Of a DNA stretch of 64,000 nucleotides, positions 15,677 through 24,047 are shown piece after piece. Below the pieces are notes generated by a model that was given only the letters and a program-made list of their open reading frames with translations, had not been told where the DNA came from and did not search any database. Every line of letters starts with the position of its first letter. The stretch's first letter is position 1. The translations under genes were made by a program, and so were the position numbers. This stretch comes from Azospirillum sp. TSH58 (GTDB lineage Bacteria; Pseudomonadota; Alphaproteobacteria; Azospirillales; Azospirillaceae). Where the stretch lies: the NCBI RefSeq assembly GCF_003119115.1, contig NZ_CP022367.1, positions 571,001 through 635,000 of the forward strand, read 5' to 3'.

Positions 15677-18154
15677 ATGGACGCGACGGTCACGAAGCCC
15701 CCCACCGACCGCAGCGCCGCCGCGGCATCCCTGCCCCGGCGGCGGCGCGCGCGGGCCGGCATCGTGCTGCGCATCTCCATCGGCCTGACCATCATGACGA
15801 TGCTGGTCCTGCTGGTCGGCGTCGTGTCGCTGTCCTCCTTCCAGCTGTTCCGGGGGGAGGTGTCGGTCCTTTCCTCCACCACCCTGCCGAAGGTCATCAC
15901 CAGCGCGGAGCTGCGCGGCTCGCTCCAGAAGCTGGTCGCCCGCCTGCCCGTCCTGGCCGGGTCGGCCACCACCCCGCAGCGCCGGTCCATCTACGACGAA
16001 CTCATCAGCGAGCTGGAGTTCCTGAGCAAGCTGGTCGAGCGCATGCGGGACCTCCACCAGCAGGGCGAGCCGGTGGGCGACGGTGACGGCGACGAGCTGC
16101 GGCTTCTGGAACAGGCCCAGTCCACCCTGCTGATCCTGGCGGCGACGGTGGCCGACCTGAACGCGGAGGTCGACCGGCAGATCGAGGCCGGCGCCCGTCA
16201 GGCGGAGGCGATCCGCGCGCTGGCCCAGCTCGCCGACGCGCTGGAACGCCTGCCAGGGGCGGAGCCGGGAACCGGAACGGCCGCGGCGGCGCCCGGCGGG
16301 GGCGGGATGCTGGGCGCCTGGGCGGTGCGGGCGGGCGCGCTGATGGCGCGGGCCGCCGGGGCGATGCAGACCGACCATCTCAACCGGCTGCGCGTGGAGC
16401 GCCGCAACGCCGAGCACACGCTGGCCGAGCTGGGCCGTCTGGCCGCCGCCACGCCCGAGCCGGAGGGCTCCGCCATGGAGCGCATCCGGGCCGACCTCGC
16501 CGCGATCCTGGTGGCGCCGGGCGGGCTGTTCGACAGCTCCGCCGAGCGGCTGCAGGCGCGCAACCGCGCCCAGGCGCTGTCCGGCCAGTCGCGGGTCCTG
16601 GTGGAGACGGTGGACCGCTTCACGCTGGCCCTGTTCGACGCCATCCACGACCAGTCCACCGACCGCACCGGCGATCTGGCGGCGATGATCCAGGAGCGCT
16701 CGCGCATGGTGATGGTGCTGGGCGGCGCCTCCATCCTGCTGGCCATCCTGGTCCATCTGTTCTTCCGGCGCTTCCTGACCTCGCGGCTGGTCGCCCTGAA
16801 CGGCGCCGTTCTGGCCCGGCTGTCCGGCAGCGACGCGACGGTGCCGGTGGAGGGCAACGACGAGATCACCGACATCGCCGCCTCCATCCGCTACTTCATC
16901 GACGAGATCGACCGGCGCCAGATGGATCTGGCCGACAACGAGCGGCGCTTCCGCGACCTCGTCGAAGGCTCCATCCAGGGAATCATCATCCACCGCGATT
17001 TCCGCCCGCTCTACGCCAACGACGCCTTCCTGCAGATCCTGGGCAGCAGCCTGGACCGGGCGCTGCGGGTGCGTTCGGTGCTCGACTTCATCGCGGAGGA
17101 CAGCCGGCCGCTGGTCGAGGACAACTACCGGCACATCGTCGCCACCGGCCTGCCCAGCGAGCGGCGGCGGCTGCGCGCCCGCCGGCTCGACGGGTCGGAG
17201 CGCTGGATCGAGCTGACCAGCCGCCGCATCGACTGGAAGGGGGAGACCGCCGTCCAGTCCATCGTCGTCGACGTGACCCGCGAGGTCGAGGCGGAGGCGG
17301 CGCTGCGCCGGTCCCGCGACGCGGCCGAACAGGCGCTGCGCGAGTTGAAGGAGACCCAGGCCAGCCTGATCCAGGCGGAAAAGATGGCCTCGCTCGGCCA
17401 GCTCGTCGCCGGGGTCGCGCACGAGGTCAACACGCCCATCGGCATCACCATCACCGGCGCCTCGCAGCTTGCCGTGCAGTTCGAGGAGCTGGCCCGCCAG
17501 ATCGCCGCCGGGGCGATCAAGAAGTCGGAGTTCCAGCGCTTCCTGGCCGACGGCGGCGAGATGGCCCGGCTGATCCTGTCCAACAGCATGCGCGCCGCCG
17601 ATCTGGTGCAGAGCTTCAAGATGGTCGCGGTGGACCAGTCGAGCGACGAGCGCCGCCGGTTCGAGCTGAAGACCTACATCGGCGAACTGCTGCGCAGCCT
17701 GCGCCCGGCCTACAAGGACGTGGCCGGCCTGGACATCGCGGTGGACAGCCCGGACGAGCTGGAGCTGGACGGTTATCCCGGCGCGCTGTCGCAGATCCTG
17801 ACCAACCTCGTCCTCAACGCGCTGACCCACGCCTTCACGCCGCACCATCCGGGCCGGCTGACCATCGCCGCCCGCCTGCTGCCGCAGGATCAGGTGGAGC
17901 TGACGGTGGCCGACAACGGGCTGGGCATCCCGTCGGACATCCTGCCGAAGATCTTCGACCCCTTCTTCACCACCCGCCGGGGCAGCGGGGGCAGCGGTCT
18001 GGGGCTGCACATCGTCTACAACCTCGTCACCGGCACGCTGCGCGGCACCATCACGGTGCAGAGCATTCCCGGCGAGGGCACCCGCTTCATCCTGCGCTTC
18101 CCCCGCGTCACGCCGACGGCGGGGGCAACGGTGGGAAAGGCGGAACTGGTGTGA
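15677..18154 (+). CDS. Transmembrane sensor histidine kinase (TorS-like sensor, HAMP, PAS, HisKA, HATPase)
   Basis: An 825-residue kinase. Order: TM1 (about 29-52), a ~290-residue helical periplasmic domain of TorS-like character, TM2 (about 344-364), HAMP (365-417), PAS (about 421-540), coiled coil, then HisKA with phospho-accepting H582 in GVAHEVNTPIG, and HATPase with NLVLNAL (N box, about 710), DNGLGIP (G1, about 748), FDPFFTT (F box) and GSGLGLH (G2). No receiver or HPt domain is attached and no response regulator is adjacent. It is 7 nt downstream of the degenerate 5'-nucleotidase-like gene, recalling sensors that work with a periplasmic binding protein, as TorS does with TorT. Confidence 0.9.
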   Translation: MDATVTKPPTDRSAAAASLPRRRRARAGIVLRISIGLTIMTMLVLLVGVVSLSSFQLFRGEVSVLSSTTLPKVITSAELRGSLQKLVARLPVLAGSATTPQRRSIYDELISELEFLSKLVERMRDLHQQGEPVGDGDGDELRLLEQAQSTLLILAATVADLNAEVDRQIEAGARQAEAIRALAQLADALERLPGAEPGTGTAAAAPGGGGMLGAWAVRAGALMARAAGAMQTDHLNRLRVERRNAEHTLAELGRLAAATPEPEGSAMERIRADLAAILVAPGGLFDSSAERLQARNRAQALSGQSRVLVETVDRFTLALFDAIHDQSTDRTGDLAAMIQERSRMVMVLGGASILLAILVHLFFRRFLTSRLVALNGAVLARLSGSDATVPVEGNDEITDIAASIRYFIDEIDRRQMDLADNERRFRDLVEGSIQGIIIHRDFRPLYANDAFLQILGSSLDRALRVRSVLDFIAEDSRPLVEDNYRHIVATGLPSERRRLRARRLDGSERWIELTSRRIDWKGETAVQSIVVDVTREVEAEAALRRSRDAAEQALRELKETQASLIQAEKMASLGQLVAGVAHEVNTPIGITITGASQLAVQFEELARQIAAGAIKKSEFQRFLADGGEMARLILSNSMRAADLVQSFKMVAVDQSSDERRRFELKTYIGELLRSLRPAYKDVAGLDIAVDSPDELELDGYPGALSQILTNLVLNALTHAFTPHHPGRLTIAARLLPQDQVELTVADNGLGIPSDILPKIFDPFFTTRRGSGGSGLGLHIVYNLVTGTLRGTITVQSIPGEGTRFILRFPRVTPTAGATVGKAELV

Positions 18155-18174
18155 TCCGGCGCCGCTCCGGGGAG

Positions 18175-18510
18175 CTATCCGCGCACCTCGCCCTCGAACC
18201 AGTGGCGACCCTTGCGGTCCTCCACCTCGATCACCCAGACGTCGGGATCGTAGCGGGTCTGGCGGGCGATGTAGGCGTCGGCCGTCGCCTCGTCCACCGG
18301 ATCGGCGCCGGTGCCGCGGGACCAGCGCAGCCGCTCCTCCTCGCGCACCTGGACCAGGACGCTGAAGGTCCGGTCCAGCCGGTTCAATTTCAGGATGACC
18401 GTGCCGCGGCTGGGGTCCCCCTTGCGCAGAACCATCATCGTGACGCCCTCCGCATCGGCGGCGCGGATGTGCGCCATCACCCAGAGATGCGTCGGCAGAC
18501 GGTCGTCCAT
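18175..18510 (-). CDS. DUF1491 family protein
   Basis: A 111-residue soluble protein of the DUF1491 family, common in Alphaproteobacteria and of unknown function. Visible features: LPTHLWVMAHIRAADAEGV near the N-terminus, KGDPSRGTVILKLNRL in the middle, and the C-terminal RYDPDVWVIEVEDRKGRHW. The start at 18510 has GAGG upstream on the minus strand. It is tail to tail with the kinase gene (20 nt) and divergent from the TPR-glycosyltransferase. Confidence 0.82.
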   Translation of the reverse strand: MDDRLPTHLWVMAHIRAADAEGVTMMVLRKGDPSRGTVILKLNRLDRTFSVLVQVREEERLRWSRGTGADPVDEATADAYIARQTRYDPDVWVIEVEDRKGRHWFEGEVRG

Positions 18511-18576
18511 GGAAATCCTCGATCCGGAAAGGTCCGGGGGCTCGCCTTCCGCAAGGCCCCGGTGTAGACAACGGGC

Positions 18577-20031
18577 ATGGCGACACTCCTGGACGTTCTC
18601 GACGCCGCCGTCAACCACCACATGGCCGGGCGCCTCGCCGAGGCGGCGCAGGACTACCGCGTCGTGCTGGCGGTGGAGCCGGCGCAGCCCGACGCCCTGC
18701 ATCTGCTCGGCGTGGCGGAGGCCCAGCGCGGCGCCCACGCCGCCGCCGCGGCGCTGATCGCCCGCTCGCTGCGGCTCCGCCCCGACGCGGCGTCGCCCTG
18801 GGCGAACCTCGGCGGTGCCCTGCGCGCGCTCGGAGCGGCGGAGCGGGCCGACGCCGCGCTGGCCCGCGCCCTGGCCCTCGACCCGGCTTTGCCCGACGCC
18901 CTGACGAACCTGGGTTCGGTGCGCCACGCGCTGGCCGACCACCCCGCCGCGCTGGCCTGGCTGGAGCGCGCGGAGCGGAGGCGGCCCGGCCATCCGGACA
19001 CCGCGCTCAACCGGGGCGTCGTGCTGCGCGACGCGCGACGCTTCGCGGAGTCCGACGCCTGCCTGGACGCCCTGCTGGCCGCGCGGCCCGACCACACCGA
19101 CGCACATCTGGCGCGCGCCGTCGGCCGGCTGGTGCGGGGCGACCTGAAGGCCGGATGGGACGAATTCGAGTGGCGCCCGCGTCGCCTGCCCGCCCCGCCC
19201 TGGGCCGGGGAGCCGCTGGACGGCCGGCGCATCCTCCTGCACGCCGAGCAGGGATTCGGCGACACCATCCAGTTCGCCCGCTACGCCCCGCTGGTGGCCC
19301 GCGCCGGGGGCCGGGTGATCCTGGACGTGCACCCGCTGCAATTCCGTCTGCTGCGCTCGCTGGGACCGGAGATCCAGGTGCTGGTGCGCGGCCCCGCCCC
19401 GGCGCCGCACGACCTCCACTGCCCGCTGATGAGCCTGCCCCGCGCCTTCGGCACCGAGCTGGCGAGCATCCCCGCCCCACCCGCCTACCTCGCCGCCGAA
19501 CCGGACGAGGTGGCGCGCTGGGGCCGCCGGATCGCCGAGGTTGACACGCGAACGGCGTCCGGGCCACGCGTCGGCCTCGTCTGGGCGGGCAACCCGAACC
19601 ACCGCAACGACCGCAACCGCTCCATCCCCGCCGACCGGCTGGCCCCGCTCCTCGACACGCCGGGCCTGCGCCTGTTCAGCCTGCAGACCGGCGACGCGAC
19701 GGCGGCCCGGCCCGCCGCCCTGCCCGACCTGACCGCGGGCATCCGCGACTTCGCCGACAGCGCGGCCATCCTGGCGAATCTGGACCTCGTCATCGCGGTC
19801 GACACGGCGACCATCCATCTGGCGGGCGCGCTCGGCGTGCCGGCGTGGTTGCTTCTCCCCTACGCGCCGGACTGGCGCTGGCTGCTCGACCGTACGGACA
19901 GCCCCTGGTACCCGTCGCTGCGCCTGTTCCGCCAGCCCCGCCCCGGCGACTGGGACAGCGTCCTGCGCACCGTCGCCGCGGAGCTGGAGCGCTTCGCCGC
20001 CGCTCAGTTGGCGCCGCAGAAACAGTCGTAG
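18577..20031 (+). CDS. TPR protein fused to GT9/GT41-like glycosyltransferase domain
   Basis: A 484-residue protein with about five TPR repeats (residues 1-190; for example HHMAGRLAEAAQDYR, PDALHLLGVAEAQRG, ALTNLGSVRHALADH), then a GT-B type domain from about residue 210 with ILLHAEQGFGDTIQFARYA, VGLVWAGNPNHRNDRNRS and VDTATIHLAGALGVPAWLLL. Such proteins are usually glycosyltransferases, some acting on proteins or flagellin; the acceptor is not shown by sequence. It lies directly upstream of flgE-flgK-flgL. Its N-terminal TPR block resembles those of the genes at 36137 and 39394, which carry other transferase folds. Confidence 0.85.
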   Translation: MATLLDVLDAAVNHHMAGRLAEAAQDYRVVLAVEPAQPDALHLLGVAEAQRGAHAAAAALIARSLRLRPDAASPWANLGGALRALGAAERADAALARALALDPALPDALTNLGSVRHALADHPAALAWLERAERRRPGHPDTALNRGVVLRDARRFAESDACLDALLAARPDHTDAHLARAVGRLVRGDLKAGWDEFEWRPRRLPAPPWAGEPLDGRRILLHAEQGFGDTIQFARYAPLVARAGGRVILDVHPLQFRLLRSLGPEIQVLVRGPAPAPHDLHCPLMSLPRAFGTELASIPAPPAYLAAEPDEVARWGRRIAEVDTRTASGPRVGLVWAGNPNHRNDRNRSIPADRLAPLLDTPGLRLFSLQTGDATAARPAALPDLTAGIRDFADSAAILANLDLVIAVDTATIHLAGALGVPAWLLLPYAPDWRWLLDRTDSPWYPSLRLFRQPRPGDWDSVLRTVAAELERFAAAQLAPQKQS

Positions 20032-20255
20032 GGGTCGTCCCCGCTCCAGGCCGGGCGAGAGCTTGCAACCGGCAGCGCCGGCATCTCCGCCGCCAGCAGG
20101 GTGGCGTTGAAGGCGGCCACATCGAAGGGCTGCGGATCCGGGCGATCGAAGCGGAGCGGCGCGCCGCTCAGCGCGTGCCCCAGAAGGGCCGCCCCCAGCA
20201 ACGGTATCAGAAGTTGCTCCACACGGTCCAAGCCGCCCTCCTCCGGCGGCCCCAC
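20004..20255 (-). CDS. Small hypothetical protein with N-terminal membrane segment
   Basis: An 83-residue frame overlapping the 3' end of the TPR-GT gene by 28 nt on the opposite strand. It encodes a hydrophobic stretch LLIPLLGAALLGHALSG near the N-terminus, then a Pro-rich linker and a tail ending SGDDPYDCFCGAN. Start choice is uncertain: GTG 20255, TTG near 20228 or GTG 20222; GGAGG lies closest to the TTG. I do not recognise the family. The hydrophobic helix and non-random tail favour a real gene, but it could be a shadow frame. Confidence 0.4.
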   Translation of the reverse strand: MGPPEEGGLDRVEQLLIPLLGAALLGHALSGAPLRFDRPDPQPFDVAAFNATLLAAEMPALPVASSRPAWSGDDPYDCFCGAN

Positions 20256-20429
20256 CGCCGGCGTGCATCCCGTTTCCTCTCCCCCCGTTCTAGCCCAGCC
20301 TCCGCCCGGCCACGCCCTGTCCTTAGGTCATAGCGACCGGACGGGAGCTTTCTTCCCTCTCCCCGTCCCGGACGCTAGGCCAATTTTTCCCAGCACGCGG
20401 CAAAAAGGGGGACGGCGCGACTGCCCCAA

Positions 20430-20457
20430 TTGATTTTTATTGAAAATCAACGCGTTA
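20430..20457. promoter_or_regulatory. Dyad and IHF-like site upstream of the flgE sigma-54 promoter
   Basis: TTGATTTT (20430-20437) and AAAATCAA (20443-20450) form a perfect 8-bp dyad. Overlapping its right arm, AATCAACGCGTTA (20445-20457) matches the IHF consensus WATCAANNNNTTR at every defined position. It lies 18 nt upstream of the -24 element, where DNA bending would bring a bound activator to sigma-54 polymerase, as in Caulobacter flagellar promoters. Confidence 0.65.
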
Positions 20458-20472
20458 TCGACATCCACGAAG

Positions 20473-20490
20473 TTGGCATCGTCCTTGCTT
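20473..20490 (+). promoter_or_regulatory. Sigma-54 (-24/-12) promoter of flgE
   Basis: TTGGCATCGTCCTTGCTT matches the -24/-12 consensus TGGCAC-N5-TTGC with one mismatch; GG (20475-20476) and GC (20487-20488) are separated by exactly 10 nt. Transcription would start near 20500, about 40 nt before the flgE ATG. Sigma-54 control of hook genes is known in other alphaproteobacteria. Confidence 0.75.
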
Positions 20491-20538
20491 ACCCGAATGG
20501 CAACGATTTTTGCCCTTTCCGCGTGGAGATCCCTGGCC

Positions 20539-23500
20539 ATGAGCATCTTCGGTTCGATGACCACCGCCGTCCTCGGCCTGAGCGCGCAGTCGAAGGCCCT
20601 CGGTCACATCTCTGACAACATCGCCAACGCCTCGACGGTCGGCTACAAGCGGGTCAACACGGCCTTCGAGACGCTGGTGCTCCAGTCCAACGAGCGGTTG
20701 CACGCGCCGGGCGGCGTGACGGCGGCGCCGGTCTTCATGAACAACATCCAGGGCAACCTGACCCAGGTGCAGAGCCCGACCAACGCCGCCATCCAGGGCC
20801 AGGGCTTCTTCAGCGTGTCCAAGCTCAGCCGCGGCCTGACCGGCCCCGGCCAGCAGGGGGAGACGGTGCAGACCCAGACCGGCACGCTGAACGCCGACAA
20901 CGTCTATTACACCCGCGTCGGCGACTTCGAGCTGGACAAGAACCGCTATCTGGTGAACAGCGCCGGCTTCGCGCTGAACGGCTGGATCGTCGACGACGTG
21001 ACCGGCCAGCTGAAGAAGGACGTGGTGCAGCCGCTCCAGGTCAACACCCTGACCGACAAGCCGCAGTCGACCAACAGCATCACGCTGGGCGCCAACCTGC
21101 CGGCCACCCCGACGCCCGGCGTGCCGATCCCGTCCTCCAGCATTCAGGTCTACGACACCCAGGGCAACGCCCGGACCATCCAGTTCAACTGGCGCCAGGA
21201 CGCCGCCAACGCGTGGCGCCTGGGCATCGAGGCGCCGGGCAGCTCGACCCAGCCGGTGGCCGGTTCCTTCACCGGCGGCGCCGCCTCCATGGCGGCGGGC
21301 AGCCAGGTGTCCGGCGTGACCCCGGTGGCCCAGGTCAGCCAGGTCCTGGTCAACGGCACGACCACCGTCCCGCCCTCCTCGGTCACGGTGAGCGGCCGCA
21401 CCAACTACTATCCGGACGGCACATCGCAGGACAACATCCGGATCGGTGACACCTACACCCTGAACTTCAACGGGTCTTCCGTGACGGTCGCGGTGACCGC
21501 CGCGAACATCGCCAGCTTCCCGAATTACTCGGACGTGGCGAACGCGCTGGCCAGCGCGGTCAACGCGATGGTGCCGGCGCCCTACACTGCCGAGATCGAC
21601 AGCAGCGACCCACGCAAAATCCTGGTGAAAAAGCTGGACGGCTCTCCGGTCGAGGTCAGCGGCAGCTTCTCCAACTCCGCGCCGCAGCTCAGCACGGTCA
21701 GCGGCCCCTCGACCAATCTGACCGGCTCGGTCAGCGGCGATCAGCGCAGCACCTTCACCTTCTCCACCGCCGCCATCGACGTGGGTGACGAGTTCCGCAT
21801 CACCGTGGCGGGCAAAGAGTTCAAGACGCGCGTCACCTCGGCCAACATCGGCGCGCTGGGCAACATCAACGGCGTGGTCGCCGATCTGGCGAGCCAGATC
21901 AACGGTGCCGTGCCGCCACTGGGCATCAACGCTCTGATCGGCACGGCCACGGTGCCGGCGGGAACCGCCAACCAGCTCGTGCTGGACGGAACGGCCGCGA
22001 CACAGACCTTTACGGCCAGCTACGGCGTGACCAACGCCGACAGCCGCAAGAACGACGTCGTCGCTTCGTCGCCGGTGGACTTTACGGCGGCCACGGCGAC
22101 CCCCATTCAGGTAGCCACCGCCGCCTTGCCCGAAATCACTCAGGTTTCCTTCCCCACGGCGGCAACCCTGAAAGTGCCGGACCAGTACGTCGTCAATGTG
22201 CTGGGCACCGAGTTCAAGACCACGGTCTCCTACTCGAACATCAACACGCTGAGCGACATGAAAGGCGTCGTCAACGATCTGATGACGCAGATCAACAACG
22301 CTGGTCTTGCCGTGGGGGCCACGGTCAACAGCGCGGGTGATCTGGTGCTGACCGGGACCACGAATGGCACGGCGCTGAACGTCAGCGGCAACAAACTGGA
22401 CATCACCGGCACGGACAACGTGCGGGTGGGCGACAGCTACACCGTGCGGGTCGACGGCGTGCCTTACGCGGTCTCGGTGACCGCCGACAACATCCTGACC
22501 ATGGGGACCTACGGCGGGATCGCCAACGCGCTGGCCGCCCAGATCAACTCCGCCCGGCCGCAAGCACCGGTCATCGCGTCGGTGGTGAATTCGCAGTTGC
22601 AGGTCACCGCCCGCAACCCCGGCACGCCCTTCAAGATCGACCAGGAATACACCTCGGGCGCGGCCTCCAACAACCAGGTGAACGGCCCGACGATCAGCGC
22701 GCCGACGGACTCGCGCGGTCAGCGCCAGGAATTCTCCTACCCGCAGACGCAGATCGACATCGGCGACGTCTATTCGGTGTCGATCGACGGCACGCCGATC
22801 TCGGTGAAGGTGGACAAGTCCAACTACGGCAACTTCCAGGACATCAACGGCGTCCTGCAGGAGCTGGCCAACCGCGTCAACGCCGCCAACCTGAACGTCG
22901 TCGCCACCTCGACCGGCGGCCGGCTGACCCTCACCCACAACACCTCGACCACCGGCAAGTTCGAGGCGAAGGCCAGCATCCAGAACGCCACCGGCAGCTC
23001 CGGCACGCTGACCGCCTCCACCACCACCTCAAACGTGGCTGGGGTGCGGCAGTCGGAATCGGTGACCCTGACCGGCACGCCGGGCGACAAGGACGCCGAA
23101 TACACGGTCATCGTCAACGGCTCGCCGATCACCTACCGGACGACGGGTGAGGAGACCTCGATGGAGACCATCGCGGCCAGCCTCGCCAATCTGGTGAACA
23201 AGAACACCTCCCTGCCGGTGACCGCCAGCGCCGAGGGCAGCGTGCTGAAGCTCGTCGCCAAGTCGGCGAGCGGCACCGCCGCCGACCAGTTCACGCTGGA
23301 AACCGCCGCCCAGGCCGGCACCACCCCCGCGCATGTCCTGCTGAACTTCGGCACCGATCCCGGCAACGTCGGCACCATCACCAGCGTCAGCACGGCCAAG
23401 GTCGGCACCGGCACGGCGGTGACCTCCGCCAACCAGGGCCTGGGAGCGGACGCCAACGTGACCTTCACGGTGGATTACGGCTTCGGCCCGCAGCAGATCA

Positions 23501-23955
23501 CCCTGAACCTCGGCCAGATCGGCAAGTCGGGCGGCGTCACCCAGTTCGCCGGCAGCGAGATCAACGTGCGCGAGCTGGTGCAGGACGGTGCCTCGCGCGG
23601 GCAGTACAAGGAGGTGGTCTACGGCGACAACGGCGACGTGATCGTCAATTACGACAACGGCCGCAGCCGCACCATCGGGCGCATTCCCGTGGTCACCTTC
23701 AACAACCCCAACGCCCTGCAGCGCGAGGCCGGCGGCGTCTACATCGAGACGGACGACGGCGGCCGGCCGAACTTCAACGACCCCGACACCAACGGGGCCG
23801 GCGCGGTGGTCGCGAACAGCGTGGAGTCCTCCAACGTGGACATCGCGGACGAGTTCACCAAGCTGATCGTCACCCAGCGCACCTACTCCGCCAACACCAA
23901 GATCGTCACGACCTCCGACGAGATGCTCCAGGAAGTCCTCGGGCTGAAGCGCTAA
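20539..23955 (+). CDS. flgE: Flagellar hook protein FlgE, enlarged by tandem modules
   Basis: The hook subunit, 1138 residues against roughly 400 in enteric bacteria. The N-terminus (MSIFGSMTTAVLGLSAQSKA, DNIANASTVGYKRVNTAF) and the C-terminus (ESSNVDIADEFTKLIVTQRT, YSANTKIVTTSDEMLQEVLG) are the conserved rod/hook axial helices. The middle (about residues 298-925) holds roughly six related modules of ~75 residues with the pattern GDxYxVxVxGxxxxxxVxxxNI...ING(V)xxxLAxxIN, starting near residues 298, 413, 544, 628, 739 and 840. The same module occurs in FlgL. ATG 20539 gives the standard hook N-terminus; the 33-codon upstream extension includes the promoter and is not coding. Transcribed from the sigma-54 promoter at 20473-20490. 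Confidence 0.94.
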   Translation: MSIFGSMTTAVLGLSAQSKALGHISDNIANASTVGYKRVNTAFETLVLQSNERLHAPGGVTAAPVFMNNIQGNLTQVQSPTNAAIQGQGFFSVSKLSRGLTGPGQQGETVQTQTGTLNADNVYYTRVGDFELDKNRYLVNSAGFALNGWIVDDVTGQLKKDVVQPLQVNTLTDKPQSTNSITLGANLPATPTPGVPIPSSSIQVYDTQGNARTIQFNWRQDAANAWRLGIEAPGSSTQPVAGSFTGGAASMAAGSQVSGVTPVAQVSQVLVNGTTTVPPSSVTVSGRTNYYPDGTSQDNIRIGDTYTLNFNGSSVTVAVTAANIASFPNYSDVANALASAVNAMVPAPYTAEIDSSDPRKILVKKLDGSPVEVSGSFSNSAPQLSTVSGPSTNLTGSVSGDQRSTFTFSTAAIDVGDEFRITVAGKEFKTRVTSANIGALGNINGVVADLASQINGAVPPLGINALIGTATVPAGTANQLVLDGTAATQTFTASYGVTNADSRKNDVVASSPVDFTAATATPIQVATAALPEITQVSFPTAATLKVPDQYVVNVLGTEFKTTVSYSNINTLSDMKGVVNDLMTQINNAGLAVGATVNSAGDLVLTGTTNGTALNVSGNKLDITGTDNVRVGDSYTVRVDGVPYAVSVTADNILTMGTYGGIANALAAQINSARPQAPVIASVVNSQLQVTARNPGTPFKIDQEYTSGAASNNQVNGPTISAPTDSRGQRQEFSYPQTQIDIGDVYSVSIDGTPISVKVDKSNYGNFQDINGVLQELANRVNAANLNVVATSTGGRLTLTHNTSTTGKFEAKASIQNATGSSGTLTASTTTSNVAGVRQSESVTLTGTPGDKDAEYTVIVNGSPITYRTTGEETSMETIAASLANLVNKNTSLPVTASAEGSVLKLVAKSASGTAADQFTLETAAQAGTTPAHVLLNFGTDPGNVGTITSVSTAKVGTGTAVTSANQGLGADANVTFTVDYGFGPQQITLNLGQIGKSGGVTQFAGSEINVRELVQDGASRGQYKEVVYGDNGDVIVNYDNGRSRTIGRIPVVTFNNPNALQREAGGVYIETDDGGRPNFNDPDTNGAGAVVANSVESSNVDIADEFTKLIVTQRTYSANTKIVTTSDEMLQEVLGLKR

Positions 23956-23972
23956 GCGCGGTTCCGATCCGG

Positions 23973-24001
23973 CGGGCGGCCGCGTGATCCGCGGCCCGCC
24001 C
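23973..24001. other. Hairpin between flgE and flgK
   Basis: GGGCGGCCGCG and CGCGGCCCGCCC form an imperfect inverted repeat with one bulged base and a short loop, 18 nt after the flgE stop. There is no T-tract, so an mRNA-processing or stability hairpin that lowers downstream expression is more likely than a terminator. Other explanations cannot be excluded. Confidence 0.35.
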
Positions 24002-24047
24002 GGCCAACAGCAGACCGCATTCTCCGTAGACGAAAGGTCCAACGGCC

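Noticed and set aside
15404..18586. Long (1060-codon) minus-strand open frame opposite the sensor kinase
   Set aside because: The plus frame has clear HAMP, PAS, HisKA and HATPase motifs; the antisense frame is Gln/Arg/Gly-rich and low complexity, as expected for an antisense shadow in GC-rich DNA.
20455..22938. 827-codon minus-strand frame opposite flgE
   Set aside because: Composition (Val/Asp/Arg/Gly-rich) and lack of any motif show it is a shadow of the repetitive flgE coding sequence.
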